Source: Bacteroidales bacterium | GTDB lineage: Bacteria > Bacteroidota > Bacteroidia > Bacteroidales > JAGOPY01 | Assembly: GCA_023229505.1 (NCBI GenBank) | Contig: JALNZD010000005.1 | Coordinates: forward strand, 62,001-126,000 | Direction: 5' to 3' | DNA length: 64,000 bases | Shown here: positions 25,474 through 34,331 of the stretch, one piece after another | How positions within the stretch are numbered: the first letter of the stretch is position 1 | Layout: each line of letters starts with the position of its first letter | The notes under the pieces: generated by a model | The model's database searches: none | Told to the model about the DNA's origin: nothing | Seen by the model: only the letters and a program-made list of their open reading frames with translations | Position numbers and translations under genes: made by a program

Positions 25474-26688
25474 TTAGATATATTTTTTAAAGACCAATGA
25501 AGCGTTATGGCCCCCGAATGCAAAAGAATTTGAAATAGCGCAACGAACAGGCTGCTTTCGGGTTCTATTTGGCACATAATCCAGGTCCAGTTCCGGGTCG
25601 GGAATATCCAGGTGTATGGTAGGCGTGATGATATCATGATAAATACTCATCACCGTGACAACACCCTCGATAACACCTGCAGCTCCGACTGTGTGTCCTA
25701 TCATCGATTTTGTCGAAGAAACAGGGATTTTATAAGCATAATCGCCGAAGACTTTTTTAATTGCCATGGTTTCATACTTATCGTTCAGGGTGGTCGAAGT
25801 ACCATGTGCATTGATATACCCGACTTCATCCGGCTTCACGCCGGCATTTTTCAGAGCTGTCTCAATGGTTTGCATGATGCCTTCGCCATCTTTCATCGGG
25901 GCCATAATATTGTAAGCTTCGCTGGTTATTGCATAGCCTGTGAGTTCTGCATAAATTCTGGCGTTTCTTTTTAATGCAGATTCTTCCGATTCCAGAATCA
26001 TAATACCGGCGCCTTCGCCGATGACAAATCCATCGCGGTCTTTTGAAAAGGGACAGCATGCTTTTTCAGGATCATTATTCACCGATAAAGCATAAAGTTC
26101 ATTGAAACCTTCTATCTCCTCCCGGTTAATGATCGAATCGGCTCCACCTGTAATGACGATATCTGCCACCCCATTTTTGATCATATCATACCCGATCCCG
26201 ATTGCATAAGCTGATGAAGCACAGGCACAAGAAACTGTGAAATTTGGGCCGCGCAGTTTGTATTCGAGAGAAATCCAGGCCGACATGGCATTGCTCATAC
26301 TTTTCAGCACCTTATTTTTCGCGGTGGTTCCCTTCTCAGTACTGGTGTTAGCAGTACTTACCACACCAAGGATGACGGCACATCTTGATTTATCCTGCGA
26401 TTCAAAGTCGATAGCAGCATGCCTGACTGCGTCAGCAGCACACACATAGCACATCTTCGTAACCCTGGTCATTTGCTCGGCGGTTCTTTTCCTGATATAT
26501 TCTGAGGCATATTCCTCAAATGAATCGGGAACCTGGGCTGCGATCCTGGTTTGAAGGCCAGCAGGATCAAACAAAGTAATCGGTTTTACACCGTTTTTTC
26601 CGGCAACCATATTTTCCCAGCTTGTCTGCAAATCCAGGCCAAGCGAGGTAATGATGTTCATGCCGGTGATGACAACTCTTTTATGCAT
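25474..26688 (-). CDS. Beta-ketoacyl-ACP synthase (FabF/KAS II type)
   Basis: A 404-residue condensing enzyme joining an acyl chain to an ACP-bound extender. The active-site Cys is the second Cys of SCACASSAYAIG, and the two His are in INAHGTSTTLND and KSMIGHTVGAAG. The terminal SNSFAFGGHNAS is typical. All catalytic residues are present, so it should be active. It is the first gene of the minus-strand arm (KS, ACP, AcpS, AT). Its start codon is followed upstream by a short period-7 to period-8 repeat and a divergent promoter region shared with the thioesterase gene. Confidence 0.92.
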   Translation of the reverse strand: MHKRVVITGMNIITSLGLDLQTSWENMVAGKNGVKPITLFDPAGLQTRIAAQVPDSFEEYASEYIRKRTAEQMTRVTKMCYVCAADAVRHAAIDFESQDKSRCAVILGVVSTANTSTEKGTTAKNKVLKSMSNAMSAWISLEYKLRGPNFTVSCACASSAYAIGIGYDMIKNGVADIVITGGADSIINREEIEGFNELYALSVNNDPEKACCPFSKDRDGFVIGEGAGIMILESEESALKRNARIYAELTGYAITSEAYNIMAPMKDGEGIMQTIETALKNAGVKPDEVGYINAHGTSTTLNDKYETMAIKKVFGDYAYKIPVSSTKSMIGHTVGAAGVIEGVVTVMSIYHDIITPTIHLDIPDPELDLDYVPNRTRKQPVRCAISNSFAFGGHNASLVFKKYI

Positions 26689-26691
26689 GCG

Positions 26692-26735
26692 GATTCGAAA
26701 ATTTGAGATATGAAAATTTGGAAATTCGAATGAAA
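26692..26735. repeat. Short period-7/8 repeat before the ketosynthase start
   Basis: Successive units resembling AAATTTG, AGATATG, AAAATTTG and GAAATTCG with a 7-8 bp spacing. It begins 4 bp upstream of the ketosynthase start codon. It is weaker than the arrays between 41 and 62 kb but of the same type. Confidence 0.4.
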
Positions 26736-26789
26736 TGTGTGTTTTTATGGTTTTATACTCATTAGCAAAATAAAGTAAAATTTTACTTC

Positions 26790-26797
26790 TATTTTTG
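26790..26797 (+). promoter_or_regulatory. Putative -7 box of the plus-strand biosynthetic arm
   Basis: TATTTTTG matches TAnnTTTG, 57 bp before the thioesterase ATG. On the other strand the complement of 26766-26773 reads TTATTTTG, one mismatch from the same consensus, so both arms may start in this 165-bp gap. Confidence 0.4.
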
Positions 26798-26854
26798 TCC
26801 GGTAAATATATTTCATCATAAATTTATCAAGATATAAATATATTAAGAGTCATT

Positions 26855-27238
26855 ATGTTTGAATATAAATTCAGTGTGCGTGGATATGAACTGGATTCTT
26901 ACGGCCATGTTAACCATGCCATTTACCTGAATTATTTTGAGCAGGCGAGGTGGGAATTATTCAGGCAGCTTGACCTGATCGGATATTTCAAAGAGAATGA
27001 TTTGCTACTGGTTGTTATTGAAATTCAAACCAGGTACATTCGTGAAATCACGCTGTTTGATGAGATGATCATTCGGACAAAAGTGGCAAAAGAAGCGCCC
27101 TACCTGGTTTTTAATCACAAAATGTATTTTAACGGATCGAATATTAAAGTGTGTACCTCAACTGTCAAAACCTTATTTACAGATAAGGGGAAATTAGTAC
27201 GTGATATCCCTCCGGTATTTTTAAATAAACTCATATGA
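26855..27238 (+). CDS. Hotdog-fold acyl-CoA/ACP thioesterase
   Basis: A 127-residue protein of the 4-hydroxybenzoyl-CoA thioesterase group. The signature YELDSYGHVNHAIYLNYFEQARWEL carries the conserved Asp and HVN, and QTRYIREITLFDEMIIRTKV is the central strand region. It would hydrolyse a thioester, possibly releasing the final acyl product. It starts the plus-strand arm and overlaps the next gene by 4 bp (ATGA), so the arm is translationally coupled. Confidence 0.85.
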   Translation: MFEYKFSVRGYELDSYGHVNHAIYLNYFEQARWELFRQLDLIGYFKENDLLLVVIEIQTRYIREITLFDEMIIRTKVAKEAPYLVFNHKMYFNGSNIKVCTSTVKTLFTDKGKLVRDIPPVFLNKLI

Positions 27239-27981
27239 CAATGGAATATCAAAAAAGCGACATATGGGAAAGAACCGGAGCGATAGGTGTTTTGTCGTTA
27301 TACAGTTTACATGAGAATTATCTTGATGAACCTGAGTTCATTAAGATGGAACTGCTTGAGGAGATGTTTAGCGAACCTGGCCTGAAAGGAGTTATTATCA
27401 AGGGCAGTGGTCGTCATTTTTCGGCAGGGGCCGACATAGATAAGTTGCAACAACTTGCTAAGGATGAAGCATTGCTCACAAGAAAAATCTCAGCCGGCAA
27501 GAAAATTATCCGGTTTATTGAAAATTTAAATATTCCTGTCATAGCCGCTATCAGCGGGGTATGCTTTGGAGGGGGTCTTGAGATAGCGCTGGCATGCCAT
27601 ATCCGAATCTGCAGCGAAAATGCCTTATTCGCTTTTCCTGAAACGAATTATGGCATCATTCCGGGCCTGGGTGGAACAGTAATGCTCACAAAACTCATTG
27701 GCCCGGGAAGATCGGCTGAGATTATTCTCTCGGGAGAGATTGTGAATGCTCAAAGAGCACTTGAATTGAAATTAGCTGATTATGTAGTGCCCACTAAGGA
27801 ATTGCATTCATATACAATTGATTTTCTGAACAGAATGACTGCCGACAGAGACATTAATGTCATCCATTCGGTGATGAAATCCATAAATAATTCTCAGACG
27901 CTATCGTATGAAAAAGCGCTTGAAGAGGAAACGAAATTATTCTGTGCCCTGGCAGTCAGAAACATGCAGGACAAACAATAA
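27235..27981 (+). CDS. Enoyl-CoA hydratase/isomerase family protein 1
   Basis: A 248-residue crotonase-fold enzyme. The oxyanion-hole segments are GRHFSAGADI and GVCFGGGLEIALAC. Both catalytic Glu positions of true hydratases are filled (LEIALAC and FPETNYGIIPGLGG). It could dehydrate or hydrate an acyl-thioester intermediate. The pairing with a second crotonase (28358-28984) recalls ECH1/ECH2 of beta-branching polyketide cassettes, but a recognisable HMG-CoA-synthase-type enzyme is missing. Confidence 0.88.
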   Translation: MTMEYQKSDIWERTGAIGVLSLYSLHENYLDEPEFIKMELLEEMFSEPGLKGVIIKGSGRHFSAGADIDKLQQLAKDEALLTRKISAGKKIIRFIENLNIPVIAAISGVCFGGGLEIALACHIRICSENALFAFPETNYGIIPGLGGTVMLTKLIGPGRSAEIILSGEIVNAQRALELKLADYVVPTKELHSYTIDFLNRMTADRDINVIHSVMKSINNSQTLSYEKALEEETKLFCALAVRNMQDKQ

Positions 27982-27988
27982 CGCTTGA

Positions 27989-28357
27989 ATGGAACATTCC
28001 CCGGCATACAGCAAGCATGTTGACCTGATCAAAAAGGAGGAATTCATCCACTTGTTTTCCTCAGGTGAAAACCCTGAAAGGTGGTTTTCGGAAAAAGAAT
28101 TAGAAGTATTTTCATTCCCAGAGAATGTCAGAAGTCTTGCCGCCAGGTATTTGATAAAGAAAAGGATTTGTGATCATATCAATGAACCTGCTTACATAAG
28201 AGAAATTGAAATCCTGAACGATTCTTTCGGAAAACCGGAGATAATACTGGGAGAGAATATCCGCCATGCAACTGAGCGGGCCGGGATTAAAAAAATACTC
28301 TGCTCTGTATCCCACTCGAGGAACTATATCACCGGAATGACAATTTTTTGCTTGTAA
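27989..28357 (+). CDS. AcpS-like protein without the metal-binding Glu
   Basis: A 122-residue protein resembling holo-ACP synthase: VDLIKKEEFIHLF keeps the N-terminal Asp, then WFSEKELEVFSFPENVRSLAARYLIKKRICDHI and the C-terminal ILNDSFGKPEI and SVSHSRNYITGMTIF. The helix that normally reads AAKEAxxKA here reads LIKKRICDH, so the metal-binding Glu is replaced by Lys. A catalytic role in pantetheinylation is therefore doubtful. It may be a regulatory or structural relative or bind an acyl-ACP. It is placed between two enoyl-CoA hydratase genes, 7 bp after the first and abutting the second. Confidence 0.65.
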   Translation: MEHSPAYSKHVDLIKKEEFIHLFSSGENPERWFSEKELEVFSFPENVRSLAARYLIKKRICDHINEPAYIREIEILNDSFGKPEIILGENIRHATERAGIKKILCSVSHSRNYITGMTIFCL

Positions 28358-28984
28358 ATGATGTTGAGAACTATAAGTTGGAAAATAGAGAATAATATTG
28401 GCCACCTGGTATTAAACCAGCCTCCGGCTAATATCATGACAAGGTATTTTTTTGATGAGTTGAACCTTCTTACCCTTGAAATCATTCCGGAATCTGAAAT
28501 AAAATCACTGGTTATATATGGCAATGGCCGTCATTTTTCTGCAGGCGCCGATCATTATGATCTTTCTGACCGGATCAGGGAAAATCTTCCGGAAGGTTAT
28601 CCTGCAGAATTGCCTTCCTTTTTAAATAAGACAATACAAAGTTTCCTTTACATTGATCAATTACAGATCCCTACTTTTGCTGCGATCAGGGGAACCTGCT
28701 TTGGATCTGCATTAGAATTGGCGTTAACCTGTAAATACAGGATTTGTGCCGAAGGTACAGTGCTTGGTTTTCCTGAGAGCTCTTTTGGCTTAATGCCGGG
28801 ATGCGGCGGCTCAGTTAAGCTTCCGGCAATAGTCGGACGATCAAAAGCAATAGAATTGATCATCAGTGGCAGAAATTTTTCGGCAGCCGAGGCCTATCAC
28901 TGGGGGATTGTACACAAAGTTGTACACAGAAAGGTATTGATCGGGGAAACCCTGAAAATGGTCAAGGCGTTGATTGAGAGTTAA
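28358..28984 (+). CDS. Enoyl-CoA hydratase/isomerase family protein 2
   Basis: A 208-residue crotonase-fold protein, shorter than usual because the C-terminal helical part is trimmed. Oxyanion segments GRHFSAGADH and GTCFGSALELALTC and both Glu positions (LELALTC and FPESSFGLMPGCGG) are kept. It starts at the base after the AcpS-like stop. It probably works in series with the first crotonase (dehydration then isomerisation or decarboxylation); the actual reaction cannot be told. Confidence 0.85.
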   Translation: MMLRTISWKIENNIGHLVLNQPPANIMTRYFFDELNLLTLEIIPESEIKSLVIYGNGRHFSAGADHYDLSDRIRENLPEGYPAELPSFLNKTIQSFLYIDQLQIPTFAAIRGTCFGSALELALTCKYRICAEGTVLGFPESSFGLMPGCGGSVKLPAIVGRSKAIELIISGRNFSAAEAYHWGIVHKVVHRKVLIGETLKMVKALIES

Positions 28985-28999
28985 AAAAAATAAATAAGC

Positions 29000-30121
29000 A
29001 TGGCTGATCTGAATAATATTGATGTTCGGGTGACCGGGACTGGAAGCTTTTTACCCGGACTACCTATTTCCATCGATGAGGTTGATTATTTCCTGGGTGA
29101 ATTGACAGAAGCGCCCAAAAAAATTCAAAATTGGCTGAAACGGATGAAATTGCTGATGAAAGAGATGCTTGAGGTAGAAAGGTATCATTACGCGATTGAC
29201 CCTGTAACTAGAGAATTTACGGAAGATAATATCACCATGTCTGTCAAAGCAGCGGGAAAAGCACTCAAAATGGCAAATATGCCGGCAGGCGAAATTGAAT
29301 TTATTGCTTATGGAAGCGCCCACATGGATCAGATGCCGACGGCATCGGTCAGGATACAGGAAGCGCTGGGAATTGATCAATGCGGAGAAATCTCAATTCA
29401 TGCGAATTGCACATCTGCTTATAAAGCATTGCTTATAGCCCATGATTTCATTAAAAACGGCAGGTATAAAAATGCCCTTGTCATTTCATCAGGTATGTCG
29501 TCATCAGAGTTGAAGGCAGAATATTACAACCAGCCAATAGTCAGGAAAGAAGAATTGTTCCTGCGTTACTTTTTAAGTGATGGTGCCGGTGCAATTGTAT
29601 TGGAAGCCGACCAGTCAGGTAATAGCGGATTGTACGTTGAAAATGTATACATGGAATCGGTTGGCGGGAGTAAACCGAGCGCCATGAAAAACCGGCGACC
29701 GGCATACTGGATGAACCCAAAGGAAGAATTCGAGAAAGGTTACCATCATTTGTCGCAAATGTTCCAGGATGAGTTAAGAAAGAATTTTCATGAGGCGGAT
29801 GGAACTGTCTTTTTCAATGGACTTCAGCGCTTTCTCAGGAAATATCCGGCCGACCTGTCGCGGTTGAAATACTTCCAGGTAAATTTCCCGTCAAAACATA
29901 TTTCCGAATTGATCATTGAAGAATGTGAATCTTTAGGCATATCCAGGGATACGCTCTATACAAAAATGTCGGGCCTGGGATATGCCGGGCCACCGATGGT
30001 TTTTATCTGTCTTGATCAGATCATGCGCGAGGAGCCGTTGGTGAGCGGAGACCTGGTATTAAGCTTCGTGACCGAAGTGAGTAAATTCATGCAGGCAGGT
30101 TATACTATGAAATACAGATGA
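29000..30121 (+). CDS. KAS III-like condensing enzyme with altered active site
   Basis: A 373-residue thiolase-fold protein. The nucleophile Cys137 lies in SIHANCTSAYKALLIAHDF, aligning with the FabH Cys. Where FabH has PHQAN the sequence reads VNFPSKH, so the His position is Asn295 and the Asn position is Ser. The second Asn motif (GNTS) reads GLGYAGPP. The usual decarboxylation machinery is therefore missing by eye alignment. It may acylate or transfer without decarboxylation, or use an unusual partner. It overlaps the next gene by 4 bp. Confidence 0.8.
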   Translation: MADLNNIDVRVTGTGSFLPGLPISIDEVDYFLGELTEAPKKIQNWLKRMKLLMKEMLEVERYHYAIDPVTREFTEDNITMSVKAAGKALKMANMPAGEIEFIAYGSAHMDQMPTASVRIQEALGIDQCGEISIHANCTSAYKALLIAHDFIKNGRYKNALVISSGMSSSELKAEYYNQPIVRKEELFLRYFLSDGAGAIVLEADQSGNSGLYVENVYMESVGGSKPSAMKNRRPAYWMNPKEEFEKGYHHLSQMFQDELRKNFHEADGTVFFNGLQRFLRKYPADLSRLKYFQVNFPSKHISELIIEECESLGISRDTLYTKMSGLGYAGPPMVFICLDQIMREEPLVSGDLVLSFVTEVSKFMQAGYTMKYR

Positions 30122-31224
30122 TTTTACCGGTTGATCGATTGAAAGAAATCAAACATATTGGTGTAGTTGGTGAAGGGAAAATGGGTACATCCATATTCTT
30201 TTATCTGAGCGGTTATGATTTCCGGCTGGCCTGGCTTTGCAGTTCAGAAGCCAAAAGAGATAAAGCTCGGAAAACCTTCAGCAAGAAAATAAACCTCCTG
30301 CTTCAATGTGGCGTTTTGACAGAAAAGGATTATGTTTCAAAGCAGGGGAAAACAGTAATTACTGCTGCTTTCGAGGATTTAAAAGATTGTGACCTGGTCA
30401 TCGAAGCGATTACAGAAGATATTGGTTTGAAGCGAAAACTTTTTGAATCGCTTGACAAGGCAGTAAATATCGATTGCATTTTCACCACAAATTCATCGTC
30501 TGTTCTTCCATTGCAGTTATTCCCATCAGAAAACAGGAAAGACAGGTTCTGCGGACTGCACTTCTTTTTTCCTGTGGCGATGAAGAGCATTGTCGAACTT
30601 ATTGCTCGTTCGTCAACATCCTTGCAAACCAAAGCGTTGCTGAACCAGTTTCTTTCGCGGATAAATAAAAAACCTTTTCACCAGGACGAAGCAAATGCTT
30701 TCATTTTGAACCGGTTGTTTCTTGATTTCCAGGCAGGGGCTTACCAAGTTTTCCTGGAAGGCAGATTATCTTATCAGGAGATTGATGAACTGGTAAGAAA
30801 ACATCTTTTTCCGATCGGAGTGTTTGAATTTTTCGATCATGTGGGGATCGACGTTATGCTTTCATCTGTTAAAACCTACACGAAAGCTATCAGCAATAAA
30901 GCATTTTATGCCCCGCTGATTGAAAAAATGGAAGAATTAGTGAAACTCAACCACTTAGGCATCAAGACCAAACGCGGATTCTACGATTATGCACCTCTTG
31001 AAGAAGAAGGCATTAAAGCTACAGACAAAGCTACAGACAAAGCTGAAGACAAAGCCGACTATAAACGCAATGTAACAGAACGGCTATGGGATTATTATAT
31101 CGGATCGGTAATTCCGGTAATTGAGTCGGGTTCATGCTCCCGTGAAGATCTTGCTTATGCCGTAAAAGATTACATGGGAATGGATTCCGATCCTTTCAAA
31201 CTTCCTTCTTTCAACTTGCTTTAA
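30118..31224 (+). CDS. 3-hydroxyacyl-CoA dehydrogenase family protein
   Basis: A 368-residue NAD-dependent dehydrogenase. The N-terminal Rossmann motif is GVVGEGKMGTSI, followed by VIEAITEDIGLKRKLFESLD and the active-site region RFCGLHFFFPVAMKSIVELI with catalytic His and Glu. The C-terminal helical domain contains GIKTKRGFYDY. A four-fold 12-bp repeat (31015-31062) encodes a KATD/KAED-rich linker between the C-terminal subdomains. It is the last gene of the plus-strand arm and converges on plsC. Confidence 0.88.
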   Translation: MILPVDRLKEIKHIGVVGEGKMGTSIFFYLSGYDFRLAWLCSSEAKRDKARKTFSKKINLLLQCGVLTEKDYVSKQGKTVITAAFEDLKDCDLVIEAITEDIGLKRKLFESLDKAVNIDCIFTTNSSSVLPLQLFPSENRKDRFCGLHFFFPVAMKSIVELIARSSTSLQTKALLNQFLSRINKKPFHQDEANAFILNRLFLDFQAGAYQVFLEGRLSYQEIDELVRKHLFPIGVFEFFDHVGIDVMLSSVKTYTKAISNKAFYAPLIEKMEELVKLNHLGIKTKRGFYDYAPLEEEGIKATDKATDKAEDKADYKRNVTERLWDYYIGSVIPVIESGSCSREDLAYAVKDYMGMDSDPFKLPSFNLL

Positions 31225-31244
31225 AGAATTTCCGGCCAACGGCC

Positions 31245-31796
31245 TCACTCCCCCAGGTAAAACCTCTCCGGGTACTTGGGGGTCACTCCCCGGTAGAAAT
31301 CCCTGATTTCTTTCATTTGTTTTTCCATATCGCCATTGGGAAAGATCACCTTTCCGACCCCTCCCTTCTTTTTTGCATAATCAAGATAACCTAAGGCGAT
31401 GGGAACCTGAGCCTGGTTGGCAATGTAGTAAAAGCCTTTTTTCCATTGCCTGACGGGTTTTCTGGTCCCTTCAGGGGTGATGACTATGAACAGGGATTCT
31501 GATTTTTTAAATCGTTCGACAACCTGGTCGACCATTTTGCTGCTGCGGCCGCGATCGACAGGCAGGCCGCCCATGTGGAGCAGCAGGTGTTTAAACGGGA
31601 ACCGGAAAGCCTCCTTTTTGATCAGGAAACTTGCCTTGACGCCTAGCACCCAGTAGGCCAGCCGCCCGATGACAAAGTCCCAGTAACTGGTGTGGGGAGC
31701 TACGGCTATGACACACTTTTTCGTTCCGGGAGGAATGACACTGGTGATCTTCCAGCCCATCAGCCTAAGAATTAATCTGGAAAAAAGGATTAACAT
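31245..31796 (-). CDS. 1-acylglycerol-3-phosphate acyltransferase family (PlsC-like)
   Basis: A 183-residue short PlsC-family acyltransferase. HTSYWDF gives the HX4D catalytic motif, VDRGRSSK the second block and TPEGTRKP the third. A hydrophobic N-terminus (MLILFSRLILRLMGW) would anchor it at the inner membrane. It would transfer an acyl chain to a lysophospholipid or related acceptor. It is convergent with the biosynthetic arm and separated from it by 20 bp, so a link to the acyl product of the cluster is possible. Confidence 0.88.
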   Translation of the reverse strand: MLILFSRLILRLMGWKITSVIPPGTKKCVIAVAPHTSYWDFVIGRLAYWVLGVKASFLIKKEAFRFPFKHLLLHMGGLPVDRGRSSKMVDQVVERFKKSESLFIVITPEGTRKPVRQWKKGFYYIANQAQVPIALGYLDYAKKKGGVGKVIFPNGDMEKQMKEIRDFYRGVTPKYPERFYLGE

Positions 31797-31882
31797 GAAA
31801 AGAATTTAGGAAAACAAAATTAGGAAATATATAGTTTAATTATTGTGCCGATCCTTTCGCAGAAGCAGTATTTAAATTTCCC

Positions 31883-31890
31883 TACCTTTG
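31883..31890 (+). promoter_or_regulatory. Putative -7 box of the TamA/BamA-like gene
   Basis: TACCTTTG fits TAnnTTTG exactly, 24 bp before the GTG start at 31915. TTTC at 31855-31858 is the nearest -33-like sequence. Confidence 0.5.
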
Positions 31891-31914
31891 CGGTTTGCGG
31901 TGTAATCACATCCT

Positions 31915-34290
31915 GTGAAGAAATTCCTTTCATACTCTTACATGACTGGTGCTTGCGTGATGATTTCCGCATTCATCTTATCTTCCTGTAGTCTAACCCA
32001 TTCCCTGCAGCCCGAAGAATATCTCCTGATAAAGAATCATATAAAATATACCGGCAAGAATCCCGGGATCAGCAGCGATGAGCTGTCTTCTATTGCCAGG
32101 CCAAGGCCCAATCGAAAATTCCTGGGTATTTTCAGACTTAAAGCATATCTGTATCATTTAGGTACGAAAGGAAAACAAGAAAGTAAATTCAGGGTCTGGC
32201 TGCGTGACGGGGCCGGAGAAAGGCCTGCACTTTTTGATTCTTTAGCGTCTATCAATTCCACCGGCGAGATGGAATCCTACCTTAACAAGGTTGGGTATTT
32301 TTATTCAGATGTCAGCTTTGATACCAGGCATCTCAGGAATAAGAAAGTAATAGTTGATTACCTGGTCAATCCTTCTGCTCCTTACCGGTTAATAACAGTG
32401 GAATATGGCATTGAAGACAGCGTCCTGCTTCAGTTTATAAGGAATAGTAAATCGGAAAGCAAGATTAAGCCCGGTTCGATTTACAATGCCTTCGATCTTG
32501 ATGATGAAAGGGGCAGGATAACAGATATTCTGCAAAATAATGGTTATTACTACTTTAACCGTGATTTCGTCTTTTTTGAGATCGATAGCGCTCTAAACAA
32601 CCGGGAGATGAATCTTAAGGTAAAGATCAAGCCCAATATGGTTGCTTCCGTAACCGAGCCCTGGAAAATCATTCCGCTGCCCCATAAGCGCTATTTTATC
32701 CGGAACATATATATCCGGCCGAATTTTGATCCACTGGCACAGCCAGACATTCAAATGGATACGCTTAAGTTTACTGTATATTATAAAGATAAGAAGAAAA
32801 GGCCAAGTGATTACTATATTCTCCACCAGAAAAAGGACAATATTCAGCCCAGAACGATTGTCCAGTCGGTTTTTATAAAGTCCGGCGATTCGTATCGCAA
32901 GGTCGATATCAGCAAGACACGGTCGAGAATAGCTGAACTGGGCGTTTTTGGTTATTCCAATATCCGTTTTGTGGAGGTCCTGACACCGGATACTGCTTTA
33001 AGAGGGTTACTGGATTGTAATATTGACCTGTCGAAGAGAAAACTTCATTCATTTACGGTTGAAACCGAGGTGACCAATTCAGGCGGAAGGCCTGGTATCG
33101 GCTTGAACTTCACTTATCAGAACAGCAATATTTTCAGAGGATCTGAGACTTTACGACTCAAAGCAAGGGGGGCAATGGAAGCCCAGAAAATATTCGGCAA
33201 CAACGTTGCTTATTCCGCGGCCACTCCATTTTTTAATACCATCGAATCCGGCCTGGAAATGAGTATCATATTCCCTCGTTTTTTAATCCCGGTCAGGCAG
33301 GAAAGATTTCCCAAGTACTTCAGACCAAAAACTACGACAAGCCTGGGTATCGGTTATGAAATCAGGCCGGAATATGAAAGGTGGCTGACCAGTCTTTCTT
33401 TTGGATATGACTGGAGAGAATCGGAAAGAAAACGGCATCAGCTCTTCCCGTTTGACTGGAGTCTTGTCAATGTAACGCTATCGCCGGAATTCGAACAGCA
33501 ATTGAAGGAAGTGCCAAATGACCGTATTAAAAATCAATATAAGGATAACCTGATCACGGCTGCCAGGTATTCTTTCACCTATAACACACAGGATATCCGG
33601 AAAATCCAGAACTTCTTCTATTTCAAAGGAAACTTTGAGACAGCCGGTAATGTATTAAAAACTGGCAGCACTATTTTCAATGCAAAGACAGACACCCTGG
33701 GGCATTATATTTTATTTGGCATCCCTTATGCGCAATATGTCAAGATTGACGGCGACATTCGTTTCTTTGACGTAATCAGCCGGAGTAATTCTGTGGCTTA
33801 CCGTTTGTTCATGGGCGTCGGCATTCCTTATGGCAATGCTGAAGTCTTACCGATGGAGAAAGGATTTTATGGCGGAGGTGCCAATGGTATGCGGGGATGG
33901 CCATATCGTTTGCTCGGGCCTGGTTCATATGAGAATCCGGAAGACAATTTTGACCGTATGGGTGATGTTCAGTTTGAGGCGAACATAGAATTACGTTTCC
34001 CGGTTTACAGTTTTATCAAAGGCGCGCTGTTTACCGATATTGGCAATATCTGGCTGTTAAAAGATGCCGAATCCTATCCCGGAGGGAATTTTAGTTTCGG
34101 CAGATTTTATAAAGAGTTAGCGATCGATGTAGGACTAGGAGTAAGGCTCGACTTCAACTTCTTCCTCATGAGGGTTGATTTTGCGATCCCCTTGTATAAT
34201 CCCGCAAAACCGGAAAGCAAAAGGTGGGTTTTAAATAAATGGCAATTTTCAGATGTAATAATCAACTTCGGGATAGGTTACCCATTCTGA
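31915..34290 (+). CDS. Outer-membrane BamA/TamA-family lipoprotein
   Basis: A 791-residue outer-membrane assembly-type protein with a GTG start. The signal sequence ends in a lipobox (ISAFILSSC), so it should be a lipoprotein at its N-terminus. About 350 residues of POTRA-like repeats follow (for example RSRIAELGVFGYSNIRFVEV), then a C-terminal 16-strand beta-barrel of the surface-antigen (D15) family with GGANGMRGWPYRLLGPGSY. It ends in an aromatic residue as such barrels do. It probably inserts proteins, or in this phylum lipids, into the outer membrane. Confidence 0.88.
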   Translation: MKKFLSYSYMTGACVMISAFILSSCSLTHSLQPEEYLLIKNHIKYTGKNPGISSDELSSIARPRPNRKFLGIFRLKAYLYHLGTKGKQESKFRVWLRDGAGERPALFDSLASINSTGEMESYLNKVGYFYSDVSFDTRHLRNKKVIVDYLVNPSAPYRLITVEYGIEDSVLLQFIRNSKSESKIKPGSIYNAFDLDDERGRITDILQNNGYYYFNRDFVFFEIDSALNNREMNLKVKIKPNMVASVTEPWKIIPLPHKRYFIRNIYIRPNFDPLAQPDIQMDTLKFTVYYKDKKKRPSDYYILHQKKDNIQPRTIVQSVFIKSGDSYRKVDISKTRSRIAELGVFGYSNIRFVEVLTPDTALRGLLDCNIDLSKRKLHSFTVETEVTNSGGRPGIGLNFTYQNSNIFRGSETLRLKARGAMEAQKIFGNNVAYSAATPFFNTIESGLEMSIIFPRFLIPVRQERFPKYFRPKTTTSLGIGYEIRPEYERWLTSLSFGYDWRESERKRHQLFPFDWSLVNVTLSPEFEQQLKEVPNDRIKNQYKDNLITAARYSFTYNTQDIRKIQNFFYFKGNFETAGNVLKTGSTIFNAKTDTLGHYILFGIPYAQYVKIDGDIRFFDVISRSNSVAYRLFMGVGIPYGNAEVLPMEKGFYGGGANGMRGWPYRLLGPGSYENPEDNFDRMGDVQFEANIELRFPVYSFIKGALFTDIGNIWLLKDAESYPGGNFSFGRFYKELAIDVGLGVRLDFNFFLMRVDFAIPLYNPAKPESKRWVLNKWQFSDVIINFGIGYPF

Positions 34291-34303
34291 TTCTTACAGC
34301 GGA

Positions 34304-34323
34304 AAATGCGCTAAAGCGCATTT
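34304..34323. terminator. Bidirectional terminator hairpin
   Basis: AAATGCGCT (34304-34312) pairs perfectly with AGCGCATTT (34315-34323) between two convergent genes. A short T run on one side and an A run on the other suit termination in both directions. Confidence 0.6.
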
Positions 34324-34331
34324 AAATTCAG

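Noticed and set aside
27235..30121. A full HMG-CoA-synthase beta-branching cassette
   Set aside because: Two crotonases are present, but the KAS III-like protein does not look like an HMG-CoA synthase and lacks the expected residues, so the analogy is only partial.
25474..30121. A flexirubin or aryl polyene cluster
   Set aside because: No ketoreductase of the FabG type, no FabA/FabZ dehydratase, no ammonia-lyase and no DarA/DarB pair were found.
31015..31062. The 12-bp repeat in the hydroxyacyl-CoA dehydrogenase as part of the heptamer family
   Set aside because: Its period is 12 bp and codes for a simple Lys/Ala/Asp linker, so ordinary in-frame slippage explains it.
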